From Duganella sp. SG902 (lineage in GTDB: Bacteria > Pseudomonadota > Gammaproteobacteria > Burkholderiales > Burkholderiaceae_D): 64,000 bases of DNA. This document shows, piece by piece, positions 8,886 through 16,592 of this stretch. The first letter of the stretch is position 1. Every line of letters begins with the position of its first letter. The stretch is taken from NCBI RefSeq assembly GCF_013376005.1, contig NZ_JABMJK010000018.1:1-64000 (forward strand), given 5' to 3'. Both the position numbers and the translations under genes were made by a program. The notes beneath the pieces were generated by a model. That model did not search any database. It was not told where the DNA came from and was given only the letters and a program-made list of their open reading frames with translations.

Positions 8886-9520
8886 TTTGCCTTGATGGTT
8901 TTTTGCAGGGTTGGCCAGATGTTGGCCAGGATGATCGGATGGGCCTCGGCCAGCGGGTGCAGGCGGTCGGGCTGGAACAGCTGCGGCTTCTCGGCCACGC
9001 CGTCGAGCATGAAGGGTACCAGCGGCGCCTTGATTTCCTTGCTCAGCGTGCCGTACATGGCGAAGAACTTGTCGGCGTAGTCGCGGCCGTAGTTGGGTGG
9101 CATGCGCATGCCGATCAGCATCACCTTGGCGTCCGCCTTGGCGGCGGCCTCGCTCATGGCGCGCAGATTGGCCTGGGCGGCGGCGACCGGCAGGCCGCGC
9201 AGGCCGTCGTTGGCGCCCAGTTCGATGACCACCAGGTCGGGTTTGTGCTTGCTCAGCAGGGCCGGCAGGCGCGAGCGGCCGCCGCTGGTGGTCTCGCCGC
9301 TGACGCTGGCGTTGACCACCACCGCGTCGATGTTATTCTGCTTGAGTTTTTGCTCGGCCAGCGCGACCCAGCCGGTGCCGCGCGCCAGGCCGTATTCGGC
9401 CGACAAACTATCCCCGAGCACAAGCACGGTTTTTGGTGCAGAATAGGCGCTCGCCGCTGCCGAGAACAAGAGCAGGGCGGCCAGTAACTTCACAGATAAA
9501 CGATCGAATATATTCAGCAT
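8882..9520 (-). CDS. tesA: Periplasmic SGNH esterase/thioesterase TesA
   Basis: This is a 212-residue multifunctional lysophospholipase/acyl-CoA thioesterase I of the GDSL (SGNH) family. A signal peptide (about residues 1-28, ending SAYSA) precedes block I GDSLS with Ser38. Block III reads ELGANDGLRG, and block V DRLHPLAEA gives the Asp-His pair. Its ATG (9520-9518) shares bases with the divergent ATPase ATG (9519-9521). An alternative GTG start at 9496 would still give a compact signal peptide. It is translationally coupled to mnmH. The tesA/ybbA-type ATPase neighbourhood is widespread in proteobacteria. Confidence 0.93.
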   Translation of the reverse strand: MLNIFDRLSVKLLAALLLFSAAASAYSAPKTVLVLGDSLSAEYGLARGTGWVALAEQKLKQNNIDAVVVNASVSGETTSGGRSRLPALLSKHKPDLVVIELGANDGLRGLPVAAAQANLRAMSEAAAKADAKVMLIGMRMPPNYGRDYADKFFAMYGTLSKEIKAPLVPFMLDGVAEKPQLFQPDRLHPLAEAHPIILANIWPTLQKTIKAK

Positions 9521-10271
9521 GCCCGATTTTCCTAATGCATCAACTCATTTCATGCCGGATGGCCCGGCCTTGGCGTCTTCTTCGGCGCCGGTGACGGCGG
9601 CCAGCGTGCAGCCGGCCATCGCCGTCAGCGGCCTGGCCAAGCGCGTGGCCGACGCCAGCGGCGAACTGACCATTCTGCACGAGGTGGATTTTACCGTGCA
9701 AAAGGCGGAGACGCTGGCAATCGTTGGCGCCTCCGGCTCGGGCAAGTCGACTTTGCTGGGCTTGCTGGCCGGGCTGGACACCCCCAGCGCGGGCAAGGTG
9801 GTGCTCGACGGTGTGGACATTTATGCATTGGATGAGGATGGCCGCGCGGCGTTGCGCAAGGAAAAGCTTGGCTTTGTGTTCCAGTCCTTCCAACTGCTGG
9901 CGCATTTGACGGCGCTGGAAAACGTCATGTTGCCGCTGGAGCTGGCCGGCGTGGCGCAGGCGCGCGAGCGGGCCGAGGCCATGCTGGCGCGCGTGGGCTT
10001 GTCGAGCCGGCTGAGGCATTATCCGAAGTATTTGTCGGGGGGCGAGCAGCAGCGCGTGGCGCTGGCGCGGGCGTTCGTGACCGAGCCGCCGCTGCTGTTC
10101 GCCGACGAACCGACCGGCAGCCTGGACGCCGCCACCGGCGAGGCCGTCATTCAGCTGATGTTTGAGTTGAACCGCCAGCACGGTTCGACCCTGGTGCTGG
10201 TCACGCACGACCAGGCCATGGCCGCGCGCTGTGGCCGCACCATCACCATCGCCGCCGGCCGCCTGGTCTGA
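9519..10271 (+). CDS. ABC transporter ATPase, YbbA/LolD type
   Basis: The 250-residue ATPase has Walker A GASGSGKSTLL, Q-loop FVFQSFQ, signature YLSGGEQQRVALARA and Walker B LLFADEPTGSLD, the pattern of the LolD/MacB/YbbA group. That group drives mechanotransmission or lipoprotein/substrate extraction rather than classical import. In E. coli ybbA is followed by the permease gene ybbP. Here the next object is a REP hairpin and a convergent gene, so no permease partner is encoded nearby. The first ATG overlaps the tesA start; ATG 9552 is an alternative that removes 11 residues. Neither start has a good Shine-Dalgarno sequence. Confidence 0.88.
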   Translation: MPDFPNASTHFMPDGPALASSSAPVTAASVQPAIAVSGLAKRVADASGELTILHEVDFTVQKAETLAIVGASGSGKSTLLGLLAGLDTPSAGKVVLDGVDIYALDEDGRAALRKEKLGFVFQSFQLLAHLTALENVMLPLELAGVAQARERAEAMLARVGLSSRLRHYPKYLSGGEQQRVALARAFVTEPPLLFADEPTGSLDAATGEAVIQLMFELNRQHGSTLVLVTHDQAMAARCGRTITIAAGRLV

Positions 10272-10275
10272 TCTG

Positions 10276-10355
10276 CGTCATTCCGGCGCAGGCCGGAATC
10301 CATGCTGAGCTTGCTTGCACGCGTTCTATGGATTCCGGCCTTCGCCGGAATGACG
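10276..10355. repeat. REP-like double hairpin, copy 2
   Basis: Arms CGTCATTCCGGCGCAGGCCG... (from 10276) and its inverse ending at 10355 surround a shorter centre than in copies 1 and 4. It lies between the convergent ATPase and nnr genes and leaves only 2-4 bases to each stop codon, so it probably also ends both transcripts. Confidence 0.88.
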
Positions 10356-10357
10356 TG

Positions 10358-11863
10358 CTAGCGGCCGTGGTGTTGGACCATGCGGTTCAGCGCCACGCGG
10401 ATGGCGGGAATCAGTTCGCTGGCGGTCAGCCCGATCGGGCCGCAGCCCTCCGTGACCAGCACGTCCGCCGCCATGCCGTGCAGCCACACCGCCGCCAGGG
10501 CCGCTTCCCATTGCGGCCAGCCCTGCGCCAGCAGCGCGCCGCACAGCCCCGCCAGCACGTCGCCGGTGCCGGCCGTCGCCAGCGCCGGGTTGCCGGTGGT
10601 GTTGATGACCGCGTTGCCGTCGGGCGCCGCGATCACCGTGCCGGATCCCTTCAGAATCACCACCGCGTGCAGGCGCGAGGCCAGGGTGCGCGCGGCCGCC
10701 AGCCGGTCGGCCTGCACGGCGCCGATGGTGCTGCCCAGCAGGCGCGCCGCCTCCAGCGGATGCGGCGTCAGCACCACGGCGGCCGGCCGTTGCGCCATCG
10801 CCGTTTGCAAGGCCGGGTCGCCCGCCAGCAGGTTGAGCGCATCGGCGTCGGCCAGCAGCGCGCTGCCGCAGCCGATCGCGCGCGCCAGCAAGCCGTGCGC
10901 GTGGTCCGAGGCGCCCAGCCCGGGGCCGATCACCAGCGTGGCAAGGCTGAAGTCGAAGTCGTCGGCGGCGCGGCACATGAGTTCCGGCTGGCCGAGATCG
11001 CCCGCCAGCGCGTCTTCCGCGAACAGGGCGTACACGCGACCGGCGCCGCTGTTGAGCGCCGCTCGCGCGGCCAGGATCGGCGCGCCGGTCATGCCGCGCG
11101 CGCCGCCGATCACCGCCACGTTGCCGTAACTGCCCTTGTGCGAATTGTGGCGGCGCGCGCGCAGATGCCGCGCGAAGAACTTCACGTCATTCAGGTGCAA
11201 GGCGCTCGGCGCATAGTGGGCCGGGTCGATCTCCAGCCGAGCCACGTCGACCAGGCCGGCGTAATCGCGGCCGTCGCAGGTGTGCAGGCCCGGCTTGTTG
11301 CCGATGAAGGTGATGGTGTGGGTGGCGTGGATGGCGACGCCGTCCGGCCCCACCACCGCGCCGGTGTCGGCATCGAGGCCGCTGGGGACGTCCAGCGCCA
11401 GCACGGTGCAGCGCAGCTGGTTGATGGCTTCGACCAGGGCGCGATAGGGGCCGTCCAACGGACGCTTCAGGCCAATGCCGAACAGCCCGTCCAACACCAG
11501 GTTCCATTCGGTGCCGGCGATGTCGGCGTCGTCCCACTCGCGGAAGCGCGCGTCGCTGGCCTTGGCGCGCCGCAGCGCTTCCGCGCGTTCCGCCGACGGC
11601 GTGCCGCCGGGCGCAAAATGGATCAGCGTGACTTGCGCGCCGGTGAAGGACAGGTGGGCCGCCGCCTCCAGCGCGTCGCCGCCGTTATCGCCGGGGCCGG
11701 CCAGCACCAGCACGCGCGCCTTGGCGGTGGAGAAGGGCATCAGGTCCAGCGCGGCGTTGGCGCTGGCCTGGCCGGCGCGCTGCATCAGCGCGCCCGGTGG
11801 CAGCGCGGCGGCTGCGGCGCGCTCGATGGCGCGGATCTCGGCGACGGTGTAGAGGGGATTCAT
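10358..11863 (-). CDS. nnr: Bifunctional NAD(P)H-hydrate repair enzyme (epimerase and dehydratase)
   Basis: The 501-residue fusion repairs damaged NADH/NADPH. The N-terminal YjeF_N half (about residues 1-215) epimerises NAD(P)HX; motifs GPGDNGGDALE and LDVPSGLDADTG, the latter part of the potassium/phosphate site, are visible. The C-terminal ribokinase-like half (about 225-501) dehydrates S-NAD(P)HX using ADP or ATP, with LVIGPGLG and GTGDVLAGLCGA. Length and domain order match E. coli Nnr (YjeF). It is transcribed towards the REP-like element and is divergent from 5-oxoprolinase. Confidence 0.95.
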   Translation of the reverse strand: MNPLYTVAEIRAIERAAAAALPPGALMQRAGQASANAALDLMPFSTAKARVLVLAGPGDNGGDALEAAAHLSFTGAQVTLIHFAPGGTPSAERAEALRRAKASDARFREWDDADIAGTEWNLVLDGLFGIGLKRPLDGPYRALVEAINQLRCTVLALDVPSGLDADTGAVVGPDGVAIHATHTITFIGNKPGLHTCDGRDYAGLVDVARLEIDPAHYAPSALHLNDVKFFARHLRARRHNSHKGSYGNVAVIGGARGMTGAPILAARAALNSGAGRVYALFAEDALAGDLGQPELMCRAADDFDFSLATLVIGPGLGASDHAHGLLARAIGCGSALLADADALNLLAGDPALQTAMAQRPAAVVLTPHPLEAARLLGSTIGAVQADRLAAARTLASRLHAVVILKGSGTVIAAPDGNAVINTTGNPALATAGTGDVLAGLCGALLAQGWPQWEAALAAVWLHGMAADVLVTEGCGPIGLTASELIPAIRVALNRMVQHHGR

Positions 11864-11957
11864 GGTGTCATTCTAGCATCTAAATTTCTGCACGGGCGGC
11901 TGGTGGGGGGGCGCCGGCGGCACTACAATAGACGCTTGATAACAAATCGAGGCACGC

Positions 11958-14900
11958 ATGGATTGGCAATTCTGGATAGACCGTGGCGGTACGTTCACCG
12001 ACATCGTGGCGCGCGCGCCCGACGGCCGGCTGCGCACGCTCAAGCTGCTGTCCGAGAATCCCGAGCACTACGCCGACGCCGCCATCGCCGGCATCCGCCA
12101 GCTGATGGGCGTGGCCAAGGGCAAGGCCATCCCCGTGGCACAGATCGGCGCCGTGAAGATGGGCACCACGGTGGCCACCAACGCGCTGCTCGAGCGCAAG
12201 GGCGAGCCGACCGCGCTGGCCATCACGCGCGGCTTCCGCGACGCGCTGCGCATCGCCTACCAGAACCGCCCGCGCCTGTTCGATCGGCGCATCCTGCTGC
12301 CGGAGCTGCTGTACAGCCATGTGATCGAGATCGATGAGCGGGTCGGCGCGCATGGCGACACCGTCACGCCGCTCGACCTGACGGCCGCCCGCGCCGGTCT
12401 GGCGCAAGCCTACGACATGGGCCTGCGCTCGCTGGCCATCGTGTTCATGCACGGCTACCGCTACCACGCGCACGAGACCAAGGTGGCCGACCTCGCGCGC
12501 GAGATGGGCTTTACGCAGGTCTCGGTGTCGCACGAGATCAGCCCGATGATGAAGCTGGTGGCGCGCGGCGATACCACGGTGGTCGACGCCTATCTGTCGC
12601 CCATCCTGCGCCGCTACGTGGATCAGGTGGCGCAGGAGCTGCCCGGCGTGAACCTGCAGTTCATGCAGTCCAACGGCGGCCTGACCGACGCGCGCGCGTT
12701 CCAGGGCAAGGACTCGATCCTGAGCGGCCCGGCCGGCGGCATCGTCGGCATGGTGCGCGCGTCCAGGCTGGCCGGCTTCGACAAGGTGATCGGCTTCGAC
12801 ATGGGCGGCACCTCGACCGACGTGTCGCACTTCTCGGGCGAGTTCGAGCGCGTGTTTGAAACCCAGGTCGCGGGCGTGCGCATGCGCGCGCCGATGATGA
12901 GCATCCACACGGTGGCGGCCGGCGGCGGCTCGATCCTGCAGTTCGACGGCAGCCGCTATCGCGTGGGACCGGACAGCGCCGGCGCCAATCCCGGCCCGGC
13001 CAGTTATCGCCGCGGCGGGCCGCTGGCGGTCACCGACTGCAACGTCATGCTGGGCAAGATCCAGCCGCAGCACTTCCCGCAGCTGTTCGGCGCCGACGGC
13101 AAACAGGCGCTCGACGCCGCCACCGTGCAGCAGCGCTTCAGCGAGATGGCCGCGCAAATCGCCGCCGCCACCGGCAAGGCGACCACGCCGGAGCAGGTGG
13201 CCGAGGGCTTCCTCGATATCGCGGTTGGCAACATGGCCAACGCCATCAAGCAGATCTCGGTGCAGCGCGGGCACGATGTGACCGAGTACGCGCTGACCAG
13301 CTTTGGCGGCGCCGGCGGCCAGCACGCCTGCCTGGTGGCCGACGCGCTGGGCATGAAGACCGTGTTCGTGCATTCGCTGGCGGGCGTGATGTCGGCCTAC
13401 GGCATGGGCTTGGCCGACCAGACCGCGATGCGCGAAGCGGCCGTCGAGCTGCTCCTGGGCGAGGCGGCCTTGCCCGAGCTGGAGGCGCGCCTGCACGCGC
13501 TGGGCCGACAGGCGCGCGCCGACCTGCATCACCAGCAGGTCGACGACGCGCGCATCTCGCTGATCCGCCGCGTGCACCTGCGCTACGAGGGCACGGATAC
13601 CGCGCTGATCGTCCTGTTCGATACGCTGGAGAGCATGCGCCAGCAGTTCGAGGCCGCGTATCGCAAGCGCTACTCCTTCCTGATGCCGGCGCGCGCGCTG
13701 ATCGTGGAGGCGGTGTCGGTGGAGGCGATCGGCAAGTCGGACGCGCCGAGCGAGGCGGTGGAACCAGCGCCGCGCCGCCTATCCGGCCTGATGCCGCACG
13801 CGGTGGTGCCGATGTACAGCGGCGGAAAATGGCGCCAGACCAACTTGTACCAGCGTTCCGCCACCCGCATCGGCGACATCGTCAAGGGCCCGGCGATCAT
13901 TGCCGAGGCCAACGCCACCACCATCGTGGAAACCGGCTGGCAGGCCGAGGTCACGCCGCACGACCACCTGGTGCTGCGGCGCGTGGCCGCGCTGCCGGAG
14001 CGGCGCGCCATCGGCACCACGGCCGACCCGGTGATGCTGGAGATCTTCAACAACCTGTTCATGTCGATCGCCGAGCAAATGGGGCTGCGGCTGCAGAACA
14101 CGGCGTATTCGGTCAACATCAAGGAGCGGCTGGACTTCAGCTGCGCCATCTTCGACGCCGACGGCAATCTGATCGCCAATGCGCCGCACATGCCGGTGCA
14201 CCTCGGCTCGATGGGCGAGAGCATCAAGACGGTGATGCGCGAGAACGCCGGCCGCATGCGCGCGGGCGATGTCTTCATGCTCAACGATCCGTACAACGGC
14301 GGCACCCACCTGCCGGACGTGACGGTGATAACGCCGGTGTTCGACGCGGCCGGCGCGCGTATCCTGTTCTACGTCGGCTCGCGCGGCCACCATGCGGACA
14401 TCGGCGGCACCACGCCGGGTTCGATGCCGCCCGATTCGCGCGTGATCGAGGAAGAGGGCGTGTTGATCAACAACTTCAAGCTGGTCGACGGCGGCCAGCT
14501 GCGCGAGGCGGAAACGCGCGCGCTGCTGGCCGGCGGCCAGTACCCGGCGCGCAATCCGGACCAGAACATGGCCGACCTGCGCGCGCAGATCGCCGCCAAC
14601 CAGAAGGGCGTCGATGAACTGCACAAGATGGTGGCGCACTTCGGCCTCGACGTGGTGCAGGCCTACATGGGCCACGTGCAGGATAACGCCGAGGAGGCGG
14701 TGCGGCGCGTCATCAGCGCCCTGAAGGATGGCGCGTTCACGCTGCCGCTCGATAACGGCGCGCGGATCCAGGTGACGGTGCGCGTGGATCAGGCCTCCCG
14801 CAGCGCGGAGATCGATTTCACCGGCACCTCGCCCCAACTGGAGAATAATTTCAACGCGCCGTCAGCCGTGTGCATGGCGGCGGTGCTGTACGTGTTCCGC

Positions 14901-15554
14901 ACGCTGGTGGACGACGAGATTCCGTTGAATGCCGGCTGCCTCAAGCCGTTGAAGGTGTTGATCCCGCCGGGGTCGATGCTGAACCCGCACTATCCGGCCT
15001 CGGTGGTGTCGGGCAATGTCGAGACCTCGACCTGCATCACCAACGCGTTGTTCGGCGCGCTGGGCGTGATGGCGGCGGCGCAGGGCACCATGAACAATTT
15101 CACGTTCGGCAACGCGAAGTACCAGTATTACGAAACCATCAGCGGCGGTTCCGGCGCCGGCGATGGCTTCGACGGCACGTCGGTGGTGCAGACCAATATG
15201 ACCAACTCGCGCCTGACCGATCCCGAGATACTGGAGTTCCGCTTCCCGGTGCGCCTGGACAGCTACGAGATCCGCACCGGCAGCGGCGGCGCGGGGCGCT
15301 GGCGTGGCGGCGATGGCGGCGTGCGCAAGGTGCGCTTCCTGGAGCCGATGACGGCGGCCATCCTGTCCAACAATCGCATCCATGCGCCGTTCGGCATGGC
15401 CGGCGGCGAACCGGGCGCCTTGGGGCGCAACAGCGTGCTGCGCGCGGACGGAGGCGTGGAGGTGCTGGGCCATATCGGCAAGACCGATATGCGGCCGGGC
15501 GATGTGTTCATCATCGAGACGCCGGGCGGCGGGGGCTATGGTTCGTCAATTTAA
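11958..15554 (+). CDS. 5-oxoprolinase, ATP-hydrolysing (HyuA-HyuB fusion)
   Basis: The 1198-residue enzyme opens 5-oxoproline to glutamate with ATP hydrolysis, as in the eukaryotic OPLAH single-chain form. The N-terminal HyuA-like half begins WIDRGGTFTDIVARAPDG and includes GFDMGGTSTDVS. The HyuB-like half starts near residue 680 (DPVMLEIFNNLFMSIAEQMG) and ends in the Gly-rich ETPGGGGYG. TACAAT about 30 bases upstream and GAGG before the ATG fit an own promoter and ribosome site. The last codons overlap the first palindromic operator of the next gene. Hydantoinase activity is a weaker alternative because the two halves are fused. Confidence 0.9.
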   Translation: MDWQFWIDRGGTFTDIVARAPDGRLRTLKLLSENPEHYADAAIAGIRQLMGVAKGKAIPVAQIGAVKMGTTVATNALLERKGEPTALAITRGFRDALRIAYQNRPRLFDRRILLPELLYSHVIEIDERVGAHGDTVTPLDLTAARAGLAQAYDMGLRSLAIVFMHGYRYHAHETKVADLAREMGFTQVSVSHEISPMMKLVARGDTTVVDAYLSPILRRYVDQVAQELPGVNLQFMQSNGGLTDARAFQGKDSILSGPAGGIVGMVRASRLAGFDKVIGFDMGGTSTDVSHFSGEFERVFETQVAGVRMRAPMMSIHTVAAGGGSILQFDGSRYRVGPDSAGANPGPASYRRGGPLAVTDCNVMLGKIQPQHFPQLFGADGKQALDAATVQQRFSEMAAQIAAATGKATTPEQVAEGFLDIAVGNMANAIKQISVQRGHDVTEYALTSFGGAGGQHACLVADALGMKTVFVHSLAGVMSAYGMGLADQTAMREAAVELLLGEAALPELEARLHALGRQARADLHHQQVDDARISLIRRVHLRYEGTDTALIVLFDTLESMRQQFEAAYRKRYSFLMPARALIVEAVSVEAIGKSDAPSEAVEPAPRRLSGLMPHAVVPMYSGGKWRQTNLYQRSATRIGDIVKGPAIIAEANATTIVETGWQAEVTPHDHLVLRRVAALPERRAIGTTADPVMLEIFNNLFMSIAEQMGLRLQNTAYSVNIKERLDFSCAIFDADGNLIANAPHMPVHLGSMGESIKTVMRENAGRMRAGDVFMLNDPYNGGTHLPDVTVITPVFDAAGARILFYVGSRGHHADIGGTTPGSMPPDSRVIEEEGVLINNFKLVDGGQLREAETRALLAGGQYPARNPDQNMADLRAQIAANQKGVDELHKMVAHFGLDVVQAYMGHVQDNAEEAVRRVISALKDGAFTLPLDNGARIQVTVRVDQASRSAEIDFTGTSPQLENNFNAPSAVCMAAVLYVFRTLVDDEIPLNAGCLKPLKVLIPPGSMLNPHYPASVVSGNVETSTCITNALFGALGVMAAAQGTMNNFTFGNAKYQYYETISGGSGAGDGFDGTSVVQTNMTNSRLTDPEILEFRFPVRLDSYEIRTGSGGAGRWRGGDGGVRKVRFLEPMTAAILSNNRIHAPFGMAGGEPGALGRNSVLRADGGVEVLGHIGKTDMRPGDVFIIETPGGGGYGSSI

Positions 15555-15560
15555 GTTGAC
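15545..15560. promoter_or_regulatory. Palindromic operator 1 of the HTH/Clp-N pair
   Basis: GTCAATTTAAGTTGAC is an imperfect 16-bp palindrome with GTCAA/TTGAC half-sites. It overlaps the stop codon of 5-oxoprolinase and lies 28 bp, centre to centre, from the second copy. The paired arrangement just before a regulator-like gene suggests autoregulation. Confidence 0.6.
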
Positions 15561-15572
15561 AGGCTCGGGATC

Positions 15573-15588
15573 GTCAACTAAAGTTGAC
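15573..15588. promoter_or_regulatory. Palindromic operator 2 of the HTH/Clp-N pair
   Basis: GTCAACTAAAGTTGAC is a near-perfect 16-bp palindrome ending two bases before the ATG of the HTH gene. It covers the place where a Shine-Dalgarno sequence would lie, and none is seen. Protein binding here would also block any promoter in the gap. Confidence 0.65.
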
Positions 15589-15590
15589 GC

Positions 15591-15803
15591 ATGACCGATC
15601 TCCATCACCTGACAATTCCTGACGAACCCGGCGACGCTATGGCGGCGGCGCTGGCCTTGCGCGAGCTGGCCGACCAGGTCGAGCGCAAGGCTGTCAGGCA
15701 GGCGTTGGCGGACGGTTGGACCTGGGCCCAGATCGCTGAAGCGCTAGGCGTCAGCAAGCAAGCCGCCCACAAAAAGCACGCGGCGAGTCTGGCGCGCGGC
15801 TGA
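15591..15803 (+). CDS. Small helix-turn-helix protein, partner of a Clp N-domain protein
   Basis: This 70-residue protein is almost entirely one helix-turn-helix unit. The recognition part reads WTWAQIAEALGVSKQAAHKK, preceded by a helical stretch (LALRELADQVERKAVRQALA). Actinobacterial proteins with this WAQIAxALGVSKQAAxKR pattern occur next to, or fused with, Clp N-terminal domains, and the next gene here encodes exactly that. The start lies directly behind two GTCAAC-type palindromes, the likely targets. It is co-transcribed with the Clp-N gene (13-base gap). Function as an autoregulator is inferred; no ligand domain is present. Confidence 0.75.
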   Translation: MTDLHHLTIPDEPGDAMAAALALRELADQVERKAVRQALADGWTWAQIAEALGVSKQAAHKKHAASLARG

Positions 15804-15816
15804 CCGGAGATCAACG

Positions 15817-16332
15817 ATGTTCGCAAAACTGAAGCAACGCTGGCGGGACACCCGCACCATCATGACATTGTCGCTGGACGCGGAGCGGCGCGCGCTGGGG
15901 GAGGGGCAGCGGCACCCGGGCGCCGAGCATTACACGCTGGCCGCGCTGGACCTGCCGGACGGCAGCGCGCGCCGCGTGTTCGAACGCATCGGCGCCGACC
16001 CCGAGGCCTACCGCGCCGCCCTGGTCAATCGCCACGCCGCCGCGCTGAACGGCATCGGCCTGGCCGCGCCGGGCCTTGACGCCGGCCACGCCGAACCGCC
16101 GGCAGAGCCCACGCGGCTGTTCGATGCCCAGCCGTCCGGGCAGGCGCTGATGCAAAGCCTGCCGGAGCTGCAGCGCCGTCTGCCGGCCCCGCTGTGCGGC
16201 GCGCACGTGCTGCTGGCCGCCGCGAGCATGGCGCACAGCGCCGCCGGCCGCGCCTTCAAGACCATCGGCATCGATCCGCAAGCGCTCGGCCGGGCCGCCG
16301 AAGCCGAGTTGCGCGCGGCCATCCCCACCTGA
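15817..16332 (+). CDS. Stand-alone Clp N-terminal (ClpR) domain protein
   Basis: The 171-residue protein contains two Clp N repeats and no AAA+ ATPase module. The first repeat is about residues 15-70 (LDAERRALGEGQRHPGAEHY, RVFERIGADPEAYRAAL). The second is about residues 110-165 (CGAHVLLAAAS, GRAFKTIGIDPQAL). In ClpA/ClpC/ClpB these repeats dock substrates or adaptors. A free copy could act as an adaptor, a decoy, or the sensing partner of the HTH protein encoded 13 bases upstream. A purine-rich CCGGAGA lies at ribosome-site distance. Function is unknown; family assignment is fairly secure from the repeat pattern. Confidence 0.75.
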   Translation: MFAKLKQRWRDTRTIMTLSLDAERRALGEGQRHPGAEHYTLAALDLPDGSARRVFERIGADPEAYRAALVNRHAAALNGIGLAAPGLDAGHAEPPAEPTRLFDAQPSGQALMQSLPELQRRLPAPLCGAHVLLAAASMAHSAAGRAFKTIGIDPQALGRAAEAELRAAIPT

Positions 16333-16407
16333 TTTTCGTCGCGCCACGCGATACCCGAGGTGGCGCCTGGCGCTACCCCCGATTCCCGCCTTGTCCGCCC
16401 CCGGCCG

Positions 16408-16428
16408 CCGACGTAAAGTCGGGTTTTT
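16408..16428 (+). terminator. Weak intrinsic terminator after the Clp-N gene
   Basis: CCGAC (16408-16412), loop GTAAA, GTCGG (16418-16422), then G and five T. The stem is short but correctly placed between the Clp-N gene and the next pair. A larger inverted repeat, GCGCCAC/GTGGCGC, lies slightly upstream. Confidence 0.5.
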
Positions 16429-16449
16429 AACCGGCCCGGGGGACACATC

Positions 16450-16590
16450 ATGCGAACATTACTGCGTATCCTGCACACCCACAGCTCGCCCCGCGCCGCC
16501 ATCATTTCCGCCTTCCTGCTGTGTGGGTTGTACTTCGTCTCCTGGTACGTTATCAGCCACTACCTCACCGCCGGCCTGGTCGGCTTCTGA
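16450..16590 (+). CDS. 46-residue single-span membrane peptide
   Basis: ATG 16450 is preceded by GGGGGA at ribosome-site distance and opens a 46-codon frame. It has a basic N-terminus (MRTLLRILHTH), one hydrophobic span (AAIISAFLLCGLYFVSWYV) and a short tail ending at TGA 16590. The next gene starts two bases later, so the two are probably co-translated. I do not recognise the family. The single span and coupling suggest a small inner-membrane protein that works with, or regulates, the TraB/GumN protein; that is inference only. Confidence 0.6.
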   Translation: MRTLLRILHTHSSPRAAIISAFLLCGLYFVSWYVISHYLTAGLVGF

Positions 16591-16592
16591 AC

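Noticed and set aside
10328..12337. Long plus-strand frame across nnr
   Set aside because: Antisense to a complete Nnr with correct motifs and crosses the real 5-oxoprolinase start.
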